A stretch of 22,400 nucleotides of DNA, taken from a virus. Of the stretch, positions 11,587-18,370 are shown one piece after another; position 1 is the first letter of the stretch, and each line of letters opens with the position of its first letter. The notes under the pieces were generated by a model, which did not search any database, was not told where the DNA came from, and worked only from the letters and a program-made list of their open reading frames with translations. Location: IMG/VR virus record IMGVR_UViG_3300046001_008050, positions 1-22,400 of that record. The stretch is one strand, 5' to 3'. The position numbers and the translations under genes were made by a program.

Positions 11587-14018
11587 CCGGCGCCAGTGAG
11601 CGCTTGTTGAAACTCGAAAAAACAGTCGGTGAGCCACTGCGACTGGGTTTTGTCGCTTGGGGCGGTGGCGCTGGGCGGCATGATGGTGGCGAGTGGGCGG
11701 GTCTTGCCCATGTAGTGCGTGTTGTCGTAACGGTGGTGTTTGGCGTTTGACCAGCCAACGCGCCGCCCTATTTTGCTGATGAAGTCGGGCGCCCGCCGGG
11801 GGTGCCGTTCGCCGTTGGTTTTGCACCAGGCTTCGTAGGCGCTGTAGATCTGGCCGCTGCCGCAGGGCACGAGCGGGTAACTGGTTTGCCCTTCTTCCCA
11901 TTCGTCAATGAAGCGGTCGTCGCTGGCTTTTGAGAGGGCGATGAGGTCGTGTTTGGCAATGGTCATTGGCGGCGGGGTGTGTGGGCCGAAGTCACCAAGG
12001 TCTAGATTGAGCAGGTAGTGGTAGAAGGCGGCAACCCCGCCGGTGTCGAGCTCTTTTTGAACGTCGAGGTAGTATTGCTTTGTCAGGGGTGGCGGCGTCC
12101 AGATGACTAGGTGCCGGCGATCATCGTTGTCAAGCGGGAGCGGCATGCCTTCGTTGGATAGAAAGGCGAGCTGTAGTTGGTTTTTTTGGCGATAGGCGTC
12201 GGTGAATACTTTGCGGATGCGCAGGCGCTCGCCGGTGACCAGTTCCTTTAATTCATTTTTGAGCTGCCATTTGTCGGAGGAGTTGACGACTTCCTCGGCC
12301 AGCACGAAGAGTTTGTTTTCCCAATCGGCGTTGAAGTTGTCTTGCAGCGCTTTTTGATCGAGCACGACCGAGTAGTCACGGTAGGGGTGTCCCATGCCGT
12401 AGATTTTGGCAAGTGCTTTGAAGACCATGCTTTTGCCGGTGCCTTGCAGGCCGTGCATGATGACGGCGCTGGCCATCTTGGCGCCCGGATGTTGCAGCGG
12501 ATAGGCCATCCAGCAGAGCAGCCAGTATCCAATTTCTTCGCCCTTGCCTTCGCCGTTGCAGAGGTAGTGGATCAGTTCAAGGATGCGCCCGTAGTTGCCT
12601 TTTTTGGCTTTGAGCGGCCAGCCCTTCCAGGTGTTGAGCTTGACGTATTCATCCTCGCCGCTTGGGTCAAAGCCAATTTGGTCGACGTAGTAGCTGCCGC
12701 GCTCGATCCAGACGGGGTGGCGCTTGATGTCGTCGCCCTTGCTGCCCGCTGGCATTAGCGCGGCCATCTGGTCGCGATGTACCAGGTCTTTGCGCCATAG
12801 GTCGAACAGGCATTTCCCTTTGCCATCGTCGATAGGTACGAACCTGCCGACCGCTTCATCCAAGGTCATGATGCTGACGGCGGCTTTGCGCCCTTCCCCG
12901 CTCCCCTCTGATGATGACCCCGCGCATGTTGCGAGTGCGTCGCGCCAATTCAGGCTGTCGAGCTTGGCGTTGATCTGGTTGGCCAGGACGAGGGGGAGAC
13001 CTGTGAGGGCGGCGAGATCGTTGTAGTCGGTGAGCTTCTTGCCGTTGCGCTGATCGATGCCGTCGGCGTTGGTGAAATCGGGCTTGGTCCAGTTGCTGCC
13101 TTCAATCTCGGCGCTGGCTTTTGACGCGGCGCTGATGCCTGGGTTGCCATCGGTGAGGTAATCATCGTCGGCACAAAACAGAATCTTGAGTTTTGCGTAG
13201 TGCTTGCGTAGCAGCTTTCCGGCTTTGCCGAGGTTGTTGGCGCTGAAGGCGTAGGCCACTGCCTGGCCGGTGGTTTCGTGCAGGCTGGCGGCGGTGGCGT
13301 AACCTTCAGCGATCAGCAGCACGCCGTCGCGGCGCACGTGGCCGATCAGCCCGAAGGTGCCGCCCATGCCCATGCCGGACGGCCAGAATTCTTTGTCACG
13401 CTCGATCTTGATCCGGCGCGGGTGGCCAGCCGGGTAGATAAATTGCAGGCCGCAGACGTTGCCGTGCTCGTCGTGCATCGGCACCACCAGCGCGCCATCG
13501 GCTTGTTTCAGGCGGTAGATATTGGATTCATCAATGCCGGTGAGCAAAATGTCGGCGCTGTCGCCCAGGATGCGCAGGCCGTGTGGCTTGATCTGCTTGC
13601 GCGTCAGGTAGTCATGATCGGCGACCGGCGCACAGCTTGACCAGACGACCGATGCCCAGCGCGCCGCCGTCTTGGCTTCAGCCAGGCGGGTCTGAGCGAT
13701 ACGGCGTTGCGCTTCTTTATGCGCCTCGCGCATGGCGGCGATGTCTTCTTGGCTCAAGGCCGGCTTGTCGCCATCCTTTGCCGGAAGCTCAACGCGGATA
13801 CGGCCATCATCATTGCCATGCCACACGCCGTAGTCGCCGACGATGTATGTGGCGCCCGACTTCGACGTCCACTCGCGCAGGCGAGACCACCCGCGCTTTT
13901 CGTGATCCTCGCCTTCAGCCCGCCAGCGCTGAATCACCGAGTCAAATCGCAGCGACTTGTCAATGACAAGCCCCGCCACCTCCAACTGCTTAACTACGTC
14001 GTCCAGGTTGATATACAT
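11583..14018 (-). CDS. Phage primase-helicase: Toprim-type primase plus D5/SF3-like ATPase, 811 aa
   Basis: ATG 14018. Residues 1-100 contain MYINLDDVVKQLEVAGLVID and WTSKSGATYIVGDYGVWHG, an N-terminal primase region without visible zinc cysteines. The Toprim core has LLIAEGYATAAS near 230 and ILFCADDDY near 280. A linker rich in Ser and Gly follows near 370. The ATPase half has Walker A GLQGTGKS near 520, Walker B LFVLAEEVVNS and the sensor region LAFLSNEGMPLPLDNDDRR, typical of VirE/DUF5906-type SF3 helicases of phages and plasmids. It would prime and unwind phage DNA at the origin. It is the first large gene leftward of cro. A structured 50-base element lies 24 bases before its start and the box array immediately follows its stop. 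Confidence 0.9.
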   Translation of the reverse strand: MYINLDDVVKQLEVAGLVIDKSLRFDSVIQRWRAEGEDHEKRGWSRLREWTSKSGATYIVGDYGVWHGNDDGRIRVELPAKDGDKPALSQEDIAAMREAHKEAQRRIAQTRLAEAKTAARWASVVWSSCAPVADHDYLTRKQIKPHGLRILGDSADILLTGIDESNIYRLKQADGALVVPMHDEHGNVCGLQFIYPAGHPRRIKIERDKEFWPSGMGMGGTFGLIGHVRRDGVLLIAEGYATAASLHETTGQAVAYAFSANNLGKAGKLLRKHYAKLKILFCADDDYLTDGNPGISAASKASAEIEGSNWTKPDFTNADGIDQRNGKKLTDYNDLAALTGLPLVLANQINAKLDSLNWRDALATCAGSSSEGSGEGRKAAVSIMTLDEAVGRFVPIDDGKGKCLFDLWRKDLVHRDQMAALMPAGSKGDDIKRHPVWIERGSYYVDQIGFDPSGEDEYVKLNTWKGWPLKAKKGNYGRILELIHYLCNGEGKGEEIGYWLLCWMAYPLQHPGAKMASAVIMHGLQGTGKSMVFKALAKIYGMGHPYRDYSVVLDQKALQDNFNADWENKLFVLAEEVVNSSDKWQLKNELKELVTGERLRIRKVFTDAYRQKNQLQLAFLSNEGMPLPLDNDDRRHLVIWTPPPLTKQYYLDVQKELDTGGVAAFYHYLLNLDLGDFGPHTPPPMTIAKHDLIALSKASDDRFIDEWEEGQTSYPLVPCGSGQIYSAYEAWCKTNGERHPRRAPDFISKIGRRVGWSNAKHHRYDNTHYMGKTRPLATIMPPSATAPSDKTQSQWLTDCFFEFQQALTGAG

Positions 14019-14041
14019 GTTGCCTATCCAATCAGGCCAAA

Positions 14042-14091
14042 CCCTAGCGGAATCACGCGGTGCGAATTACCCGCACGCGAGGATGCTAGGG
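14042..14091. promoter_or_regulatory. Two-tier stem-loop upstream of the primase gene
   Basis: CCCTAGC (14042-14048) pairs with GCTAGGG (14085-14091). Inside, CGCG (14056-14059) pairs with CGCG (14076-14079) and TGCG (14061-14064) with CGCA (14072-14075), leaving a 7-base loop and one bulged G. The element lies 24-73 bases before the primase ATG, in the 157-base gap 14019-14175, which otherwise shows nothing. It may be an mRNA leader structure limiting primase translation, or a DNA cruciform. There is no T-run after it, so it is not a simple terminator. Confidence 0.55.
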
Positions 14092-14175
14092 AGGACCCGC
14101 CATCTGGTTTGTTGTTGTGTTGTGCGTTCATGTTGTGCGCACACTCTCTGCCTGCTGCCTGCATGGGGCGCGGGG

Positions 14176-14388
14176 TTATTGTTGGGACTGATCTGGTGCC
14201 GGGGTGGGCATAGCGTCGGCGCTTTGATCTAGCGCAGACTGAGCATCAGATCGGATACGAACGAGGAGCAAGCGCCGCATGAAAGCTGATTGCGTGATGT
14301 CGTCATCCTCTGCCATGCGCACCAGGTGCAGGTATTGGTCGGCGGTCAGTCCTACCTTGACGATGATGTCGTGGCCTGGCTTGCTCAT
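14176..14388 (-). CDS. Ribbon-helix-helix-like small protein, 70 aa
   Basis: ATG 14388 with AAGG about ten bases upstream. Residues 8-46 read DIIVKVGLTADQYLHLVRMA then EDDDITQSAFMRRLLLVRI. This is a strand, helix, turn, helix order consistent with Arc/MetJ-type ribbon-helix-helix DNA-binding proteins, which act as dimers. A Gln/Pro/Ala-rich disordered tail follows. It lies third in the leftward early operon after cro and before primase, where phages often carry accessory regulators or replication helpers. The ribbon strand is short, so DNA binding is probable but unproven. Confidence 0.6.
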   Translation of the reverse strand: MSKPGHDIIVKVGLTADQYLHLVRMAEDDDITQSAFMRRLLLVRIRSDAQSALDQSADAMPTPAPDQSQQ

Positions 14389-14391
14389 GGG

Positions 14392-14490
14392 TTACTTGCC
14401 TTGGAATAAAAAGGCCAGGGCCGAAGCCCCGGCAAAGGCGATTGACCCGAGGGGGGATAGGTCAAGCGGCAGAGAAAAGGTGGCGCGCAT
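14392..14490 (-). CDS. Small membrane or hydrophobic peptide, 32 aa
   Basis: ATG 14490 follows the cro stop by one base (TGACATG), so reinitiation is possible although no Shine-Dalgarno is seen. The product MRATFSLPLDLSPLGSIAFA then GASALAFLFQGK is basic at the start, with one hydrophobic stretch (residues 15-29). It ends three bases before the ATG of the RHH-like gene. Fit to the operon spacing is the main support; short length makes chance possible. If real it would be an inner-membrane peptide of the leftward early operon. Confidence 0.4.
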   Translation of the reverse strand: MRATFSLPLDLSPLGSIAFAGASALAFLFQGK

Positions 14491-14491
14491 G

Positions 14492-14677
14492 TCAGGCGGC
14501 CTGCTGTTGGTTGGTATCAAAGAGGTCAGGATAGGCAAGGCGCAGGTACATCAAACGGGCATCGGGGATGCCATCGTTTCGCCACTTTGATACCGCTTGG
14601 CTGGATACATTGAACAACTTGGCAACGGCAGTATTGCCGCCCAGTTGGTCAATGATTAAGGAGTCGATATGTTTCAT
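14492..14677 (-). CDS. Cro-like / YdaS-type helix-turn-helix regulator, 61 aa
   Basis: I prefer ATG 14677. It opens MKHIDSLIIDQLGGNTAVAK then LFNVSSQAVSKWRNDGIP, a compact lambda-repressor-like helix-turn-helix of the YdaS/Cro type (first helices plus recognition helix SSQAVSKWR). The C-terminus is ARLMYLRLAYPDLFDTNQQQAA. It is encoded divergently from cI across three operators, as Cro is. TACAAT (14685-14690 on the minus strand) is a five-of-six -10 hexamer whose start point would fall at the ATG itself, suggesting a leaderless message. ATGs further upstream lie within that promoter. It would repress cI and open the lytic pathway. Confidence 0.8.
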   Translation of the reverse strand: MKHIDSLIIDQLGGNTAVAKLFNVSSQAVSKWRNDGIPDARLMYLRLAYPDLFDTNQQQAA

Positions 14678-14687
14678 ATGCGCCATT

Positions 14688-14749
14688 GTAACCATAGTTG
14701 CACCGTAAACGCAAACCATAGTTGCACAAATATCTGTAACGATAGTTAC
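14688..14749. promoter_or_regulatory. Three CI/Cro operators, spaced 24 bp
   Basis: The 14-bp sites are GTAACCATAGTTGC (14688-14701), CAAACCATAGTTGC (14712-14725) and GTAACGATAGTTAC (14736-14749). The last is a nearly perfect palindrome (GTAAC/GTTAC). Each starts exactly 24 bp after the one before, near 2.3 helical turns. The first overlaps the cro -10, and the third ends at the base before the cI ATG, so it must affect cI expression. The same motif recurs at 15662-15706. Confidence 0.9.
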
Positions 14750-15190
14750 ATGGGAAATCATCTTGCCAATAGGTTCAAAGAAATCCGCACCGCTGCCGGT
14801 GATACGCCTGCCAGAGCTGCGGAGAAGATCGGCATCTCGCGCCAGGGTTACGTCAAGTGGGAGAACGGCGATACCAAAAACATGACGCTAAATAACCTGC
14901 TGATCTTCTGCGATAAATATAATGTCGAGGTTGAGCCGCTGATTCGCTGCGCTCGCGCTGACGATGGCAAGGCCGGCGCGGTTTATTACCATGACAAGGC
15001 CACCGTTCTGACGCTACAAGAATCGTCGGCCGGCGATGTGATCGATTTCCCCAACGGCCACCTAACTGAACTAATGGCCATTGCCAGGAAGATCAACGAC
15101 ACCGGGCTGATCCGGCTCACTGAGCGCGCCGCGCAACTGGCTGAAGATTACCCGGTGCAGTCATTAGGAAATGCCCCGTCATCTCATTGA
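14750..15190 (+). CDS. CI-like repressor without a peptidase domain, 146 aa
   Basis: ATG 14750 directly follows the third operator, leaving no room for a Shine-Dalgarno, so a leaderless message like that of lambda cI is likely. Upstream ATG 14669 would run through the operators and is rejected. Residues 6-60 are an HTH_3/XRE domain: ANRFKEIRTAAGDTPARAAE, then KIGISRQGYVKWENGDTKNM. The remaining 85 residues include TVLTLQESSAGDVIDFPNGH and MAIARKINDTGLIRLTERAA, probably for oligomerisation. There is no Ser-Lys S24/LexA peptidase region and no Ala-Gly cleavage site, so induction by RecA-stimulated self-cleavage is not expected. It should bind the five operators and hold both early operons silent in the lysogen. 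Confidence 0.85.
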   Translation: MGNHLANRFKEIRTAAGDTPARAAEKIGISRQGYVKWENGDTKNMTLNNLLIFCDKYNVEVEPLIRCARADDGKAGAVYYHDKATVLTLQESSAGDVIDFPNGHLTELMAIARKINDTGLIRLTERAAQLAEDYPVQSLGNAPSSH

Positions 15191-15215
15191 CGGATTGGCG
15201 CAGCACGAATATATG
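15187..15215 (+). promoter_or_regulatory. Sigma70-type promoter for the superinfection-immunity gene
   Basis: TTGACG (15187-15192) is separated by 17 bases from TATATG (15210-15215), a five-of-six -35 and four-of-six -10. It starts at the 3' end of cI and would begin a transcript near 15222, about 90 bases before the immunity gene. None of the CI operator motifs overlap it, so it could be active in a lysogen. The rest of this gap is AT-rich with nothing else recognised. Confidence 0.5.
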
Positions 15216-15313
15216 ACAAATAGCATATACGACAAAGGCAATAATTCACACATTGCATATTGATTGCAAGGCAGCATCAAAGTAGCATTGGGCTTTTACC
15301 AGTGAGAATGATC

Positions 15314-15610
15314 ATGGAATTAGCCCCGTTCATAACCTTGATGATTGCTGTGTTTATCTATTTCGTCCCGGCAGCCACCGCGCATAGTAGGAAACACCCA
15401 AACACCACTGCCATATTTATGCTTAATTTGATATTAGGCTGGACAATACTTGGCTGGATTATTGCATTGGTATGGGCATACATGAAGCAAGCCACACCGG
15501 CCCAGGCCGAGTCACCCGATACGCACGTCAAATGCCCGGATTGCCGTGAGCTAGTGCTGAAAGACGCCCGAAAATGCAAGCATTGCGGGTGTGCGCTGAT
15601 GCCCCAATAA
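15314..15610 (+). CDS. Superinfection immunity protein (Imm_superinfect family) with C-terminal zinc ribbon, 98 aa
   Basis: ATG 15314 has GAGA about six bases upstream; ATG 15308 is an alternative. Two membrane helices span about residues 4-22 and 35-58. The second contains the family signature, HPNTTAIFMLNLILGW followed by TILGWIIALVWA. T4 Imm-type proteins sit in the inner membrane and block DNA entry by related phages. Fused behind it is a zinc ribbon with C74/C77 and C88/C91 (CPDC and CKHC), probably cytoplasmic. The gene follows cI on the same strand, with its own promoter and terminator, which fits expression from the prophage. The zinc ribbon is an addition to the minimal family and could bind nucleic acid or a partner. 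Confidence 0.85.
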   Translation: MELAPFITLMIAVFIYFVPAATAHSRKHPNTTAIFMLNLILGWTILGWIIALVWAYMKQATPAQAESPDTHVKCPDCRELVLKDARKCKHCGCALMPQ

Positions 15611-15628
15611 CCCGCAAACAATAGAAAT

Positions 15629-15650
15629 CCGCTTGATAGCGGTTTTTTTT
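15629..15650 (+). terminator. Rho-independent terminator after the immunity gene
   Basis: CCGCT (15629-15633), loop TGAT, AGCGG (15638-15642), then eight T (15643-15650). It ends the cI/immunity transcript and insulates it from the early promoter that begins about 20 bases later. Confidence 0.85.
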
Positions 15651-15661
15651 CGCTTTGGATA

Positions 15662-15706
15662 GCAACCATAGTTGACGAATGGTGGCTTATGTGTAACTAT
15701 GGTTAC
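15662..15706 (+). promoter_or_regulatory. Early rightward promoter overlapped by two CI operators
   Basis: GCAACCATAGTTGA (15662-15675) and GTAACTATGGTTAC (15693-15706, a near-perfect palindrome) repeat the operator motif of the cI/cro gap. TTGACG (15672-15677) lies in the first site, and TAACTAT (15694-15700) at 16-17 bases spacing lies in the second. CI binding would cover both promoter elements. It drives the operon from 15730 to integrase. Confidence 0.8.
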
Positions 15707-15729
15707 GCCCCAACAAACGAAAGCCAACC

Positions 15730-15903
15730 ATGACCCACCACGAAACCCAACTCAAAGCAGCCTACCAGCGCTCGGGCTTGTCGTTTCTCGGCATGTCGTT
15801 CGCTCAGGCAGTCAGCATCAAGGCCATCCGCATTGCGCTTGAGTGCGCAGTGAAGGCCGGCACCAAGGGCAAACCGGCGCCCATTCAGCCGGGTTTGATT
15901 TGA
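15730..15903 (+). CDS. Early phage protein of unknown function, 57 aa
   Basis: ATG 15730 is the first start after the early promoter. The ribosome-binding site is weak (GAAAG nearby). The product MTHHETQLKAAYQRSGLSFL, then GMSFAQAVSIKAIRIALECA and a basic Pro-rich tail, is predicted helical and soluble. It is followed seven bases later by the next gene. First genes of CI-controlled operons often encode inhibitors or antirepressors, but nothing in this sequence identifies one. Confidence 0.65.
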   Translation: MTHHETQLKAAYQRSGLSFLGMSFAQAVSIKAIRIALECAVKAGTKGKPAPIQPGLI

Positions 15904-15910
15904 GGGTTTT

Positions 15911-16129
15911 ATGATGAAAACCACCCTAAAAACCACGTTGACCGTAACGCTTCGCTTTTTCCGCCGTATCGGCTTGTGGATTCAAATCCGTGCGCTTGAA
16001 ACGACGATGGCGGGGCGTGAGCAGGTGTTCCCGCTGGTGACTTGCCGCGTGACGCTGGCGGGCATGGAGATGATGCAAGCCATTGCCGCTGCTGAGGTGC
16101 GTCGGCTGAAGCGGGAGTATTTGGCATGA
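15911..16129 (+). CDS. Early phage protein of unknown function, 72 aa
   Basis: GAGGG at 15902-15906 serves ATG 15911 or, with better spacing, ATG 15914. The N-terminal half is basic with Arg/Phe clusters (TVTLRFFRRIGLWIQIRALE), and the C-terminal half is helical and ends AEVRRLKREYLA. No clear membrane segment is seen, but the aromatic-basic stretch could be peripheral. The stop overlaps the next start by four bases. Function unknown. Confidence 0.65.
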   Translation: MMKTTLKTTLTVTLRFFRRIGLWIQIRALETTMAGREQVFPLVTCRVTLAGMEMMQAIAAAEVRRLKREYLA

Positions 16130-16263
16130 CGACCGCTCAATACCGCCAACGCCAGCGCGAGATTAATGACTTTTACGACCGCGCCGCTGGCTGGTTTGTG
16201 GGCATCACGTGCACGCTGGCCATGCTGGTTGTTGGGGCTTATGTCGTCAAGGTGATGCTGTGA
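16126..16263 (+). CDS. Small single-span membrane protein, 45 aa
   Basis: ATG 16126, overlapping the upstream stop, with GGGAG eight to nine bases before it. The first 20 residues are charged (MTTAQYRQRQREINDFYDRA), then one transmembrane helix spans about residues 23-42 (WFVGITCTLAMLVVGAYVVK). Inner-membrane location with a cytoplasmic N-terminus is likely from the charge pattern. Comparable early membrane peptides in phages affect superinfection or host membrane proteins. No function can be assigned. Confidence 0.6.
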   Translation: MTTAQYRQRQREINDFYDRAAGWFVGITCTLAMLVVGAYVVKVML

Positions 16264-16457
16264 GTGTGCGGCTATCCGAAATTGCGGTGATTAAGGCGAT
16301 GTTGGATTCGCTGATTGCCACCGAGGAAAAGAGCCTTGAGGAGATTATCCGTAATCACCAGTTTCACAGCATGGAGGCGCGGCGCTTTGAGATGCGCATG
16401 ATTGAAGCTAACAACGCCCGCAATCAATGGAAAACTTTACTTAAAGGATTGTCATGA
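16260..16457 (+). CDS. Early coiled-coil protein of unknown function, 65 aa
   Basis: I choose GTG 16260, which overlaps the preceding stop (GTGA); GTG 16266 is an alternative. The product continues RLSEIAVIKAMLDSLIATEE, then KSLEEIIRNHQFHSMEARRF and NNARNQWKTLLKGLS, almost wholly alpha-helical with Glu/Lys heptads. It ends in the ATGA overlap with the following wHTH gene. Soluble, unknown function, plausibly a dimeric accessory factor. Confidence 0.6.
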   Translation: MSVRLSEIAVIKAMLDSLIATEEKSLEEIIRNHQFHSMEARRFEMRMIEANNARNQWKTLLKGLS

Positions 16458-17323
16458 GCAGCAAACGTAAGCAGATTTTGAAGGCTATTGCCTTGTCGGG
16501 CAGCGCCACGATGGATGATTTGGTGCTGTCGACTGGCATGGAGCGCAAAAACGCGCACGACAATATTAAGGCCACGATGCGCGATGCGCTGATTGAGCGC
16601 ATGCGTGATGACGTGACCGGCCAGCCGGCCTACAAGCTGACGCCCAAGGGCCGCCAGTGGCTGGAAGATGACCAGGATGATGAATCATGTGTGAAGCCCC
16701 AGGCGCAGGTGGGCACCAACAGCGCCAGCAAAGACACGGGTTCTACCGTCGGTAGCAGCGGCATTGGTGCTGATCCTCTCCCTGTGGGCAATGCCGTTAA
16801 TGCGCCGCCAAAGCCGGACCAAAAGCCGGTGGCGGCGTGCGCTGACGATCAACTGAGCGCGGCCGGCAAGACTATTACGGACTTCTGCGAATGGCTGGCC
16901 GGCAAAGCCAAGGTGCGCTGCCCGATGAATCTATGGGAGTGCAGAGCGATCGTCATGGACTTGATGCAGGCCGGTGAGGTGAATGCGGATCTGGAAGCCA
17001 TGGCGCTGGCGCAGGCGATGACGATCAAAGACCAGGCGGCCGAGATTGAAACGCTGATGGGCGTCAGTGCGGAAATGAGCGTGCGCATTGCTTTGCTTGA
17101 AAGCAATGCTGAGTTACCGCTGCAAACCAAGGCAGAGCCTTACGAAAGCCAACTCGGCTACGCCGTCATGGAATACAGCGACGAGGACGTAGAAAAGAAC
17201 ATCCTGCGACTGGTAGAAGCCCGAGATAAGGCCGCAGTTCATGCCTTGCGAACGGGTCAAAAGACCGCCGTCTTTGCGATTATCGACCGCGTTGAGAACG
17301 TCAACGTGGAGTGGGCAGCATGA
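16454..17323 (+). CDS. Winged-helix protein with C-terminal helical domain, 289 aa
   Basis: ATG 16454 with AAGGA upstream. Residues 1-70 form a winged helix: KRKQILKAIALSGSATMDDL, then STGMERKNAHDNIKATMRDA and a wing ending KLTPKGRQWLE. A Ser/Gly/Pro-rich linker (75-125) separates it from a second region with FCEWLAGKAKVRCP, a coiled-coil MTIKDQAAEIETLMGVSAEM, and a C-terminal segment VEKNILRLVEARDKAAVHAL. It could be a replication-associated or regulatory DNA-binding protein of the early operon. The C-terminal 60 residues look like a separate small domain. It is coupled on both sides (ATGA overlaps). Specific family not recognised. Confidence 0.65.
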   Translation: MSSKRKQILKAIALSGSATMDDLVLSTGMERKNAHDNIKATMRDALIERMRDDVTGQPAYKLTPKGRQWLEDDQDDESCVKPQAQVGTNSASKDTGSTVGSSGIGADPLPVGNAVNAPPKPDQKPVAACADDQLSAAGKTITDFCEWLAGKAKVRCPMNLWECRAIVMDLMQAGEVNADLEAMALAQAMTIKDQAAEIETLMGVSAEMSVRIALLESNAELPLQTKAEPYESQLGYAVMEYSDEDVEKNILRLVEARDKAAVHALRTGQKTAVFAIIDRVENVNVEWAA

Positions 17324-17856
17324 AACCCGCCATCATGATCGATCTGGAAACCCTAGGCCAAGCGCCGGGGTGTGCCATTGCCAGCATTGGCGCCGTTAAG
17401 TTTGACCCACACAGCGATTGGATAGGCGCCATGTTTCATGTCCATATCTCGCTCGAATCCTGCCAGCAGCACGGCCTGAGCATGGACGCGTCGACGGTGT
17501 TGTGGTGGCTGCAACAAGATGAGCAGGCGCGCGTGACGCTACTCAGTGGCCAAAGCAACGCCACCAACCTGATTACCGCGCTGGATGCCTTTGAAGGCTA
17601 CTTTGGTGCGGGCGAGGCCATCTGGTGCAACGGCGCCAGCTTTGATTTCCCCATTTTGACGGCCGCTTACAAGGCCATCAACCACCAAGCCCCGTGGCTG
17701 TATTGGCACGAGCACGATCTGCGCACGCTTAAAAACCTCAACAAAGGCCAGCGCATTGAGCGCCACGGCACGCACCACAACGCGCTCGACGACGCCATCC
17801 ACCAGGCGCGCCTGGTGCAACACATTCTGCAAGCTAACCCGGATATGGACGCCTAA
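17320..17856 (+). CDS. DnaQ-like DEDDh 3'-5' exonuclease, 178 aa
   Basis: ATG 17320, overlapping the wHTH gene stop. Motif I is MIDLETLG (residues 5-12, Asp/Glu metal ligands). Motif II lies in WCNGASFDFPILTAAY (about 104-119, Asp). Motif III is HNALDDAIHQARL (about 153-165), with His four residues before the last Asp, so all DEDDh residues appear present. The surrounding SIGAVKFDP and STVLWWLQQDEQAR match the Rv2179c-like/DUF5051 branch common in phages. It should trim 3' ends of DNA or RNA. In an early phage operon it may help recombination, replication or host nucleic acid turnover. Substrate preference cannot be read from sequence. Confidence 0.85.
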   Translation: MKPAIMIDLETLGQAPGCAIASIGAVKFDPHSDWIGAMFHVHISLESCQQHGLSMDASTVLWWLQQDEQARVTLLSGQSNATNLITALDAFEGYFGAGEAIWCNGASFDFPILTAAYKAINHQAPWLYWHEHDLRTLKNLNKGQRIERHGTHHNALDDAIHQARLVQHILQANPDMDA

Positions 17857-18068
17857 TGATCACCCTACCGCCCGAAATGACGCGCTGCCTGGCGCACGAC
17901 AATAAGCCCCGCGCCTTCTGGGATTGCGCCAATACCTGCGCCCGCGCCGTGCAAATTCGCCACGATGCGCGCCCCTCAGAAAACGTCGCGCTCAACTTCT
18001 GCGCCTTCCACACCAAGCGCCCGATGTTTATCCCGCTCGACGGCTTCCCGCAGGACGATACGCAATGA
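17856..18068 (+). CDS. Cys/His-rich small early protein, 70 aa
   Basis: ATG 17856 uses the last A of the exonuclease stop (TAATG), so reinitiation is likely. The sequence has MTRCLAHDNKPRAFWDCANT, a CARAVQIRH segment and FCAFHTKRPMFIPLDG. Cysteines at 11, 24, 28 and 49 with neighbouring His residues could form one zinc site. The spacing does not fit a known finger that I can name. It is predicted soluble and coupled to the HTH gene downstream. Unknown function. Confidence 0.6.
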   Translation: MITLPPEMTRCLAHDNKPRAFWDCANTCARAVQIRHDARPSENVALNFCAFHTKRPMFIPLDGFPQDDTQ

Positions 18069-18370
18069 GCCTCGTCACCACCCTGCTGCTAAACCAGCCG
18101 GTCACCTTGCCCATTGGCCGCCAGCGCAGTCACTACATGGACAACAAACCGCCCCAGGTGCCCGCCTATGCCGCCGCTAACCGGGCGGTCACCATTGCCC
18201 GTGTTGCCGCCGTTATTCGCACCCCGCAAACCATTGAGGCTGTCGCTGAAGCCACCGGGGTTAGCCGCGCCACCGTCTGCCACGCACTCAGCGAACTGCG
18301 CGACACCTACCGCGCGACGACGGAGAAGCGCGGTCGGAAGACATTTTATTGCTTGGCGGAGGGGGTATGA
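18065..18370 (+). CDS. Helix-turn-helix early regulator, 101 aa
   Basis: ATG 18065 overlaps the previous stop (ATGA). Residues 1-40 are a less ordered N-terminus with MSLVTTLLLNQPVTLPIGRQ. Residues 52-95 form a winged helix: TPQTIEAVAEATGVSRATVC, HALSELRDTYRAT and a wing with KRGRKTFYCL. The shape matches DeoR/IclR-type DNA-binding heads. A local regulator for the early operon is probable; target sites are unknown. Confidence 0.65.
   Translation: MSLVTTLLLNQPVTLPIGRQRSHYMDNKPPQVPAYAAANRAVTIARVAAVIRTPQTIEAVAEATGVSRATVCHALSELRDTYRATTEKRGRKTFYCLAEGV

Noticed and set aside
14669-14749. N-terminal extension of the cI-like repressor from ATG 14669
   Set aside because: It would translate the operators and the cro promoter; the XRE domain begins just after ATG 14750.
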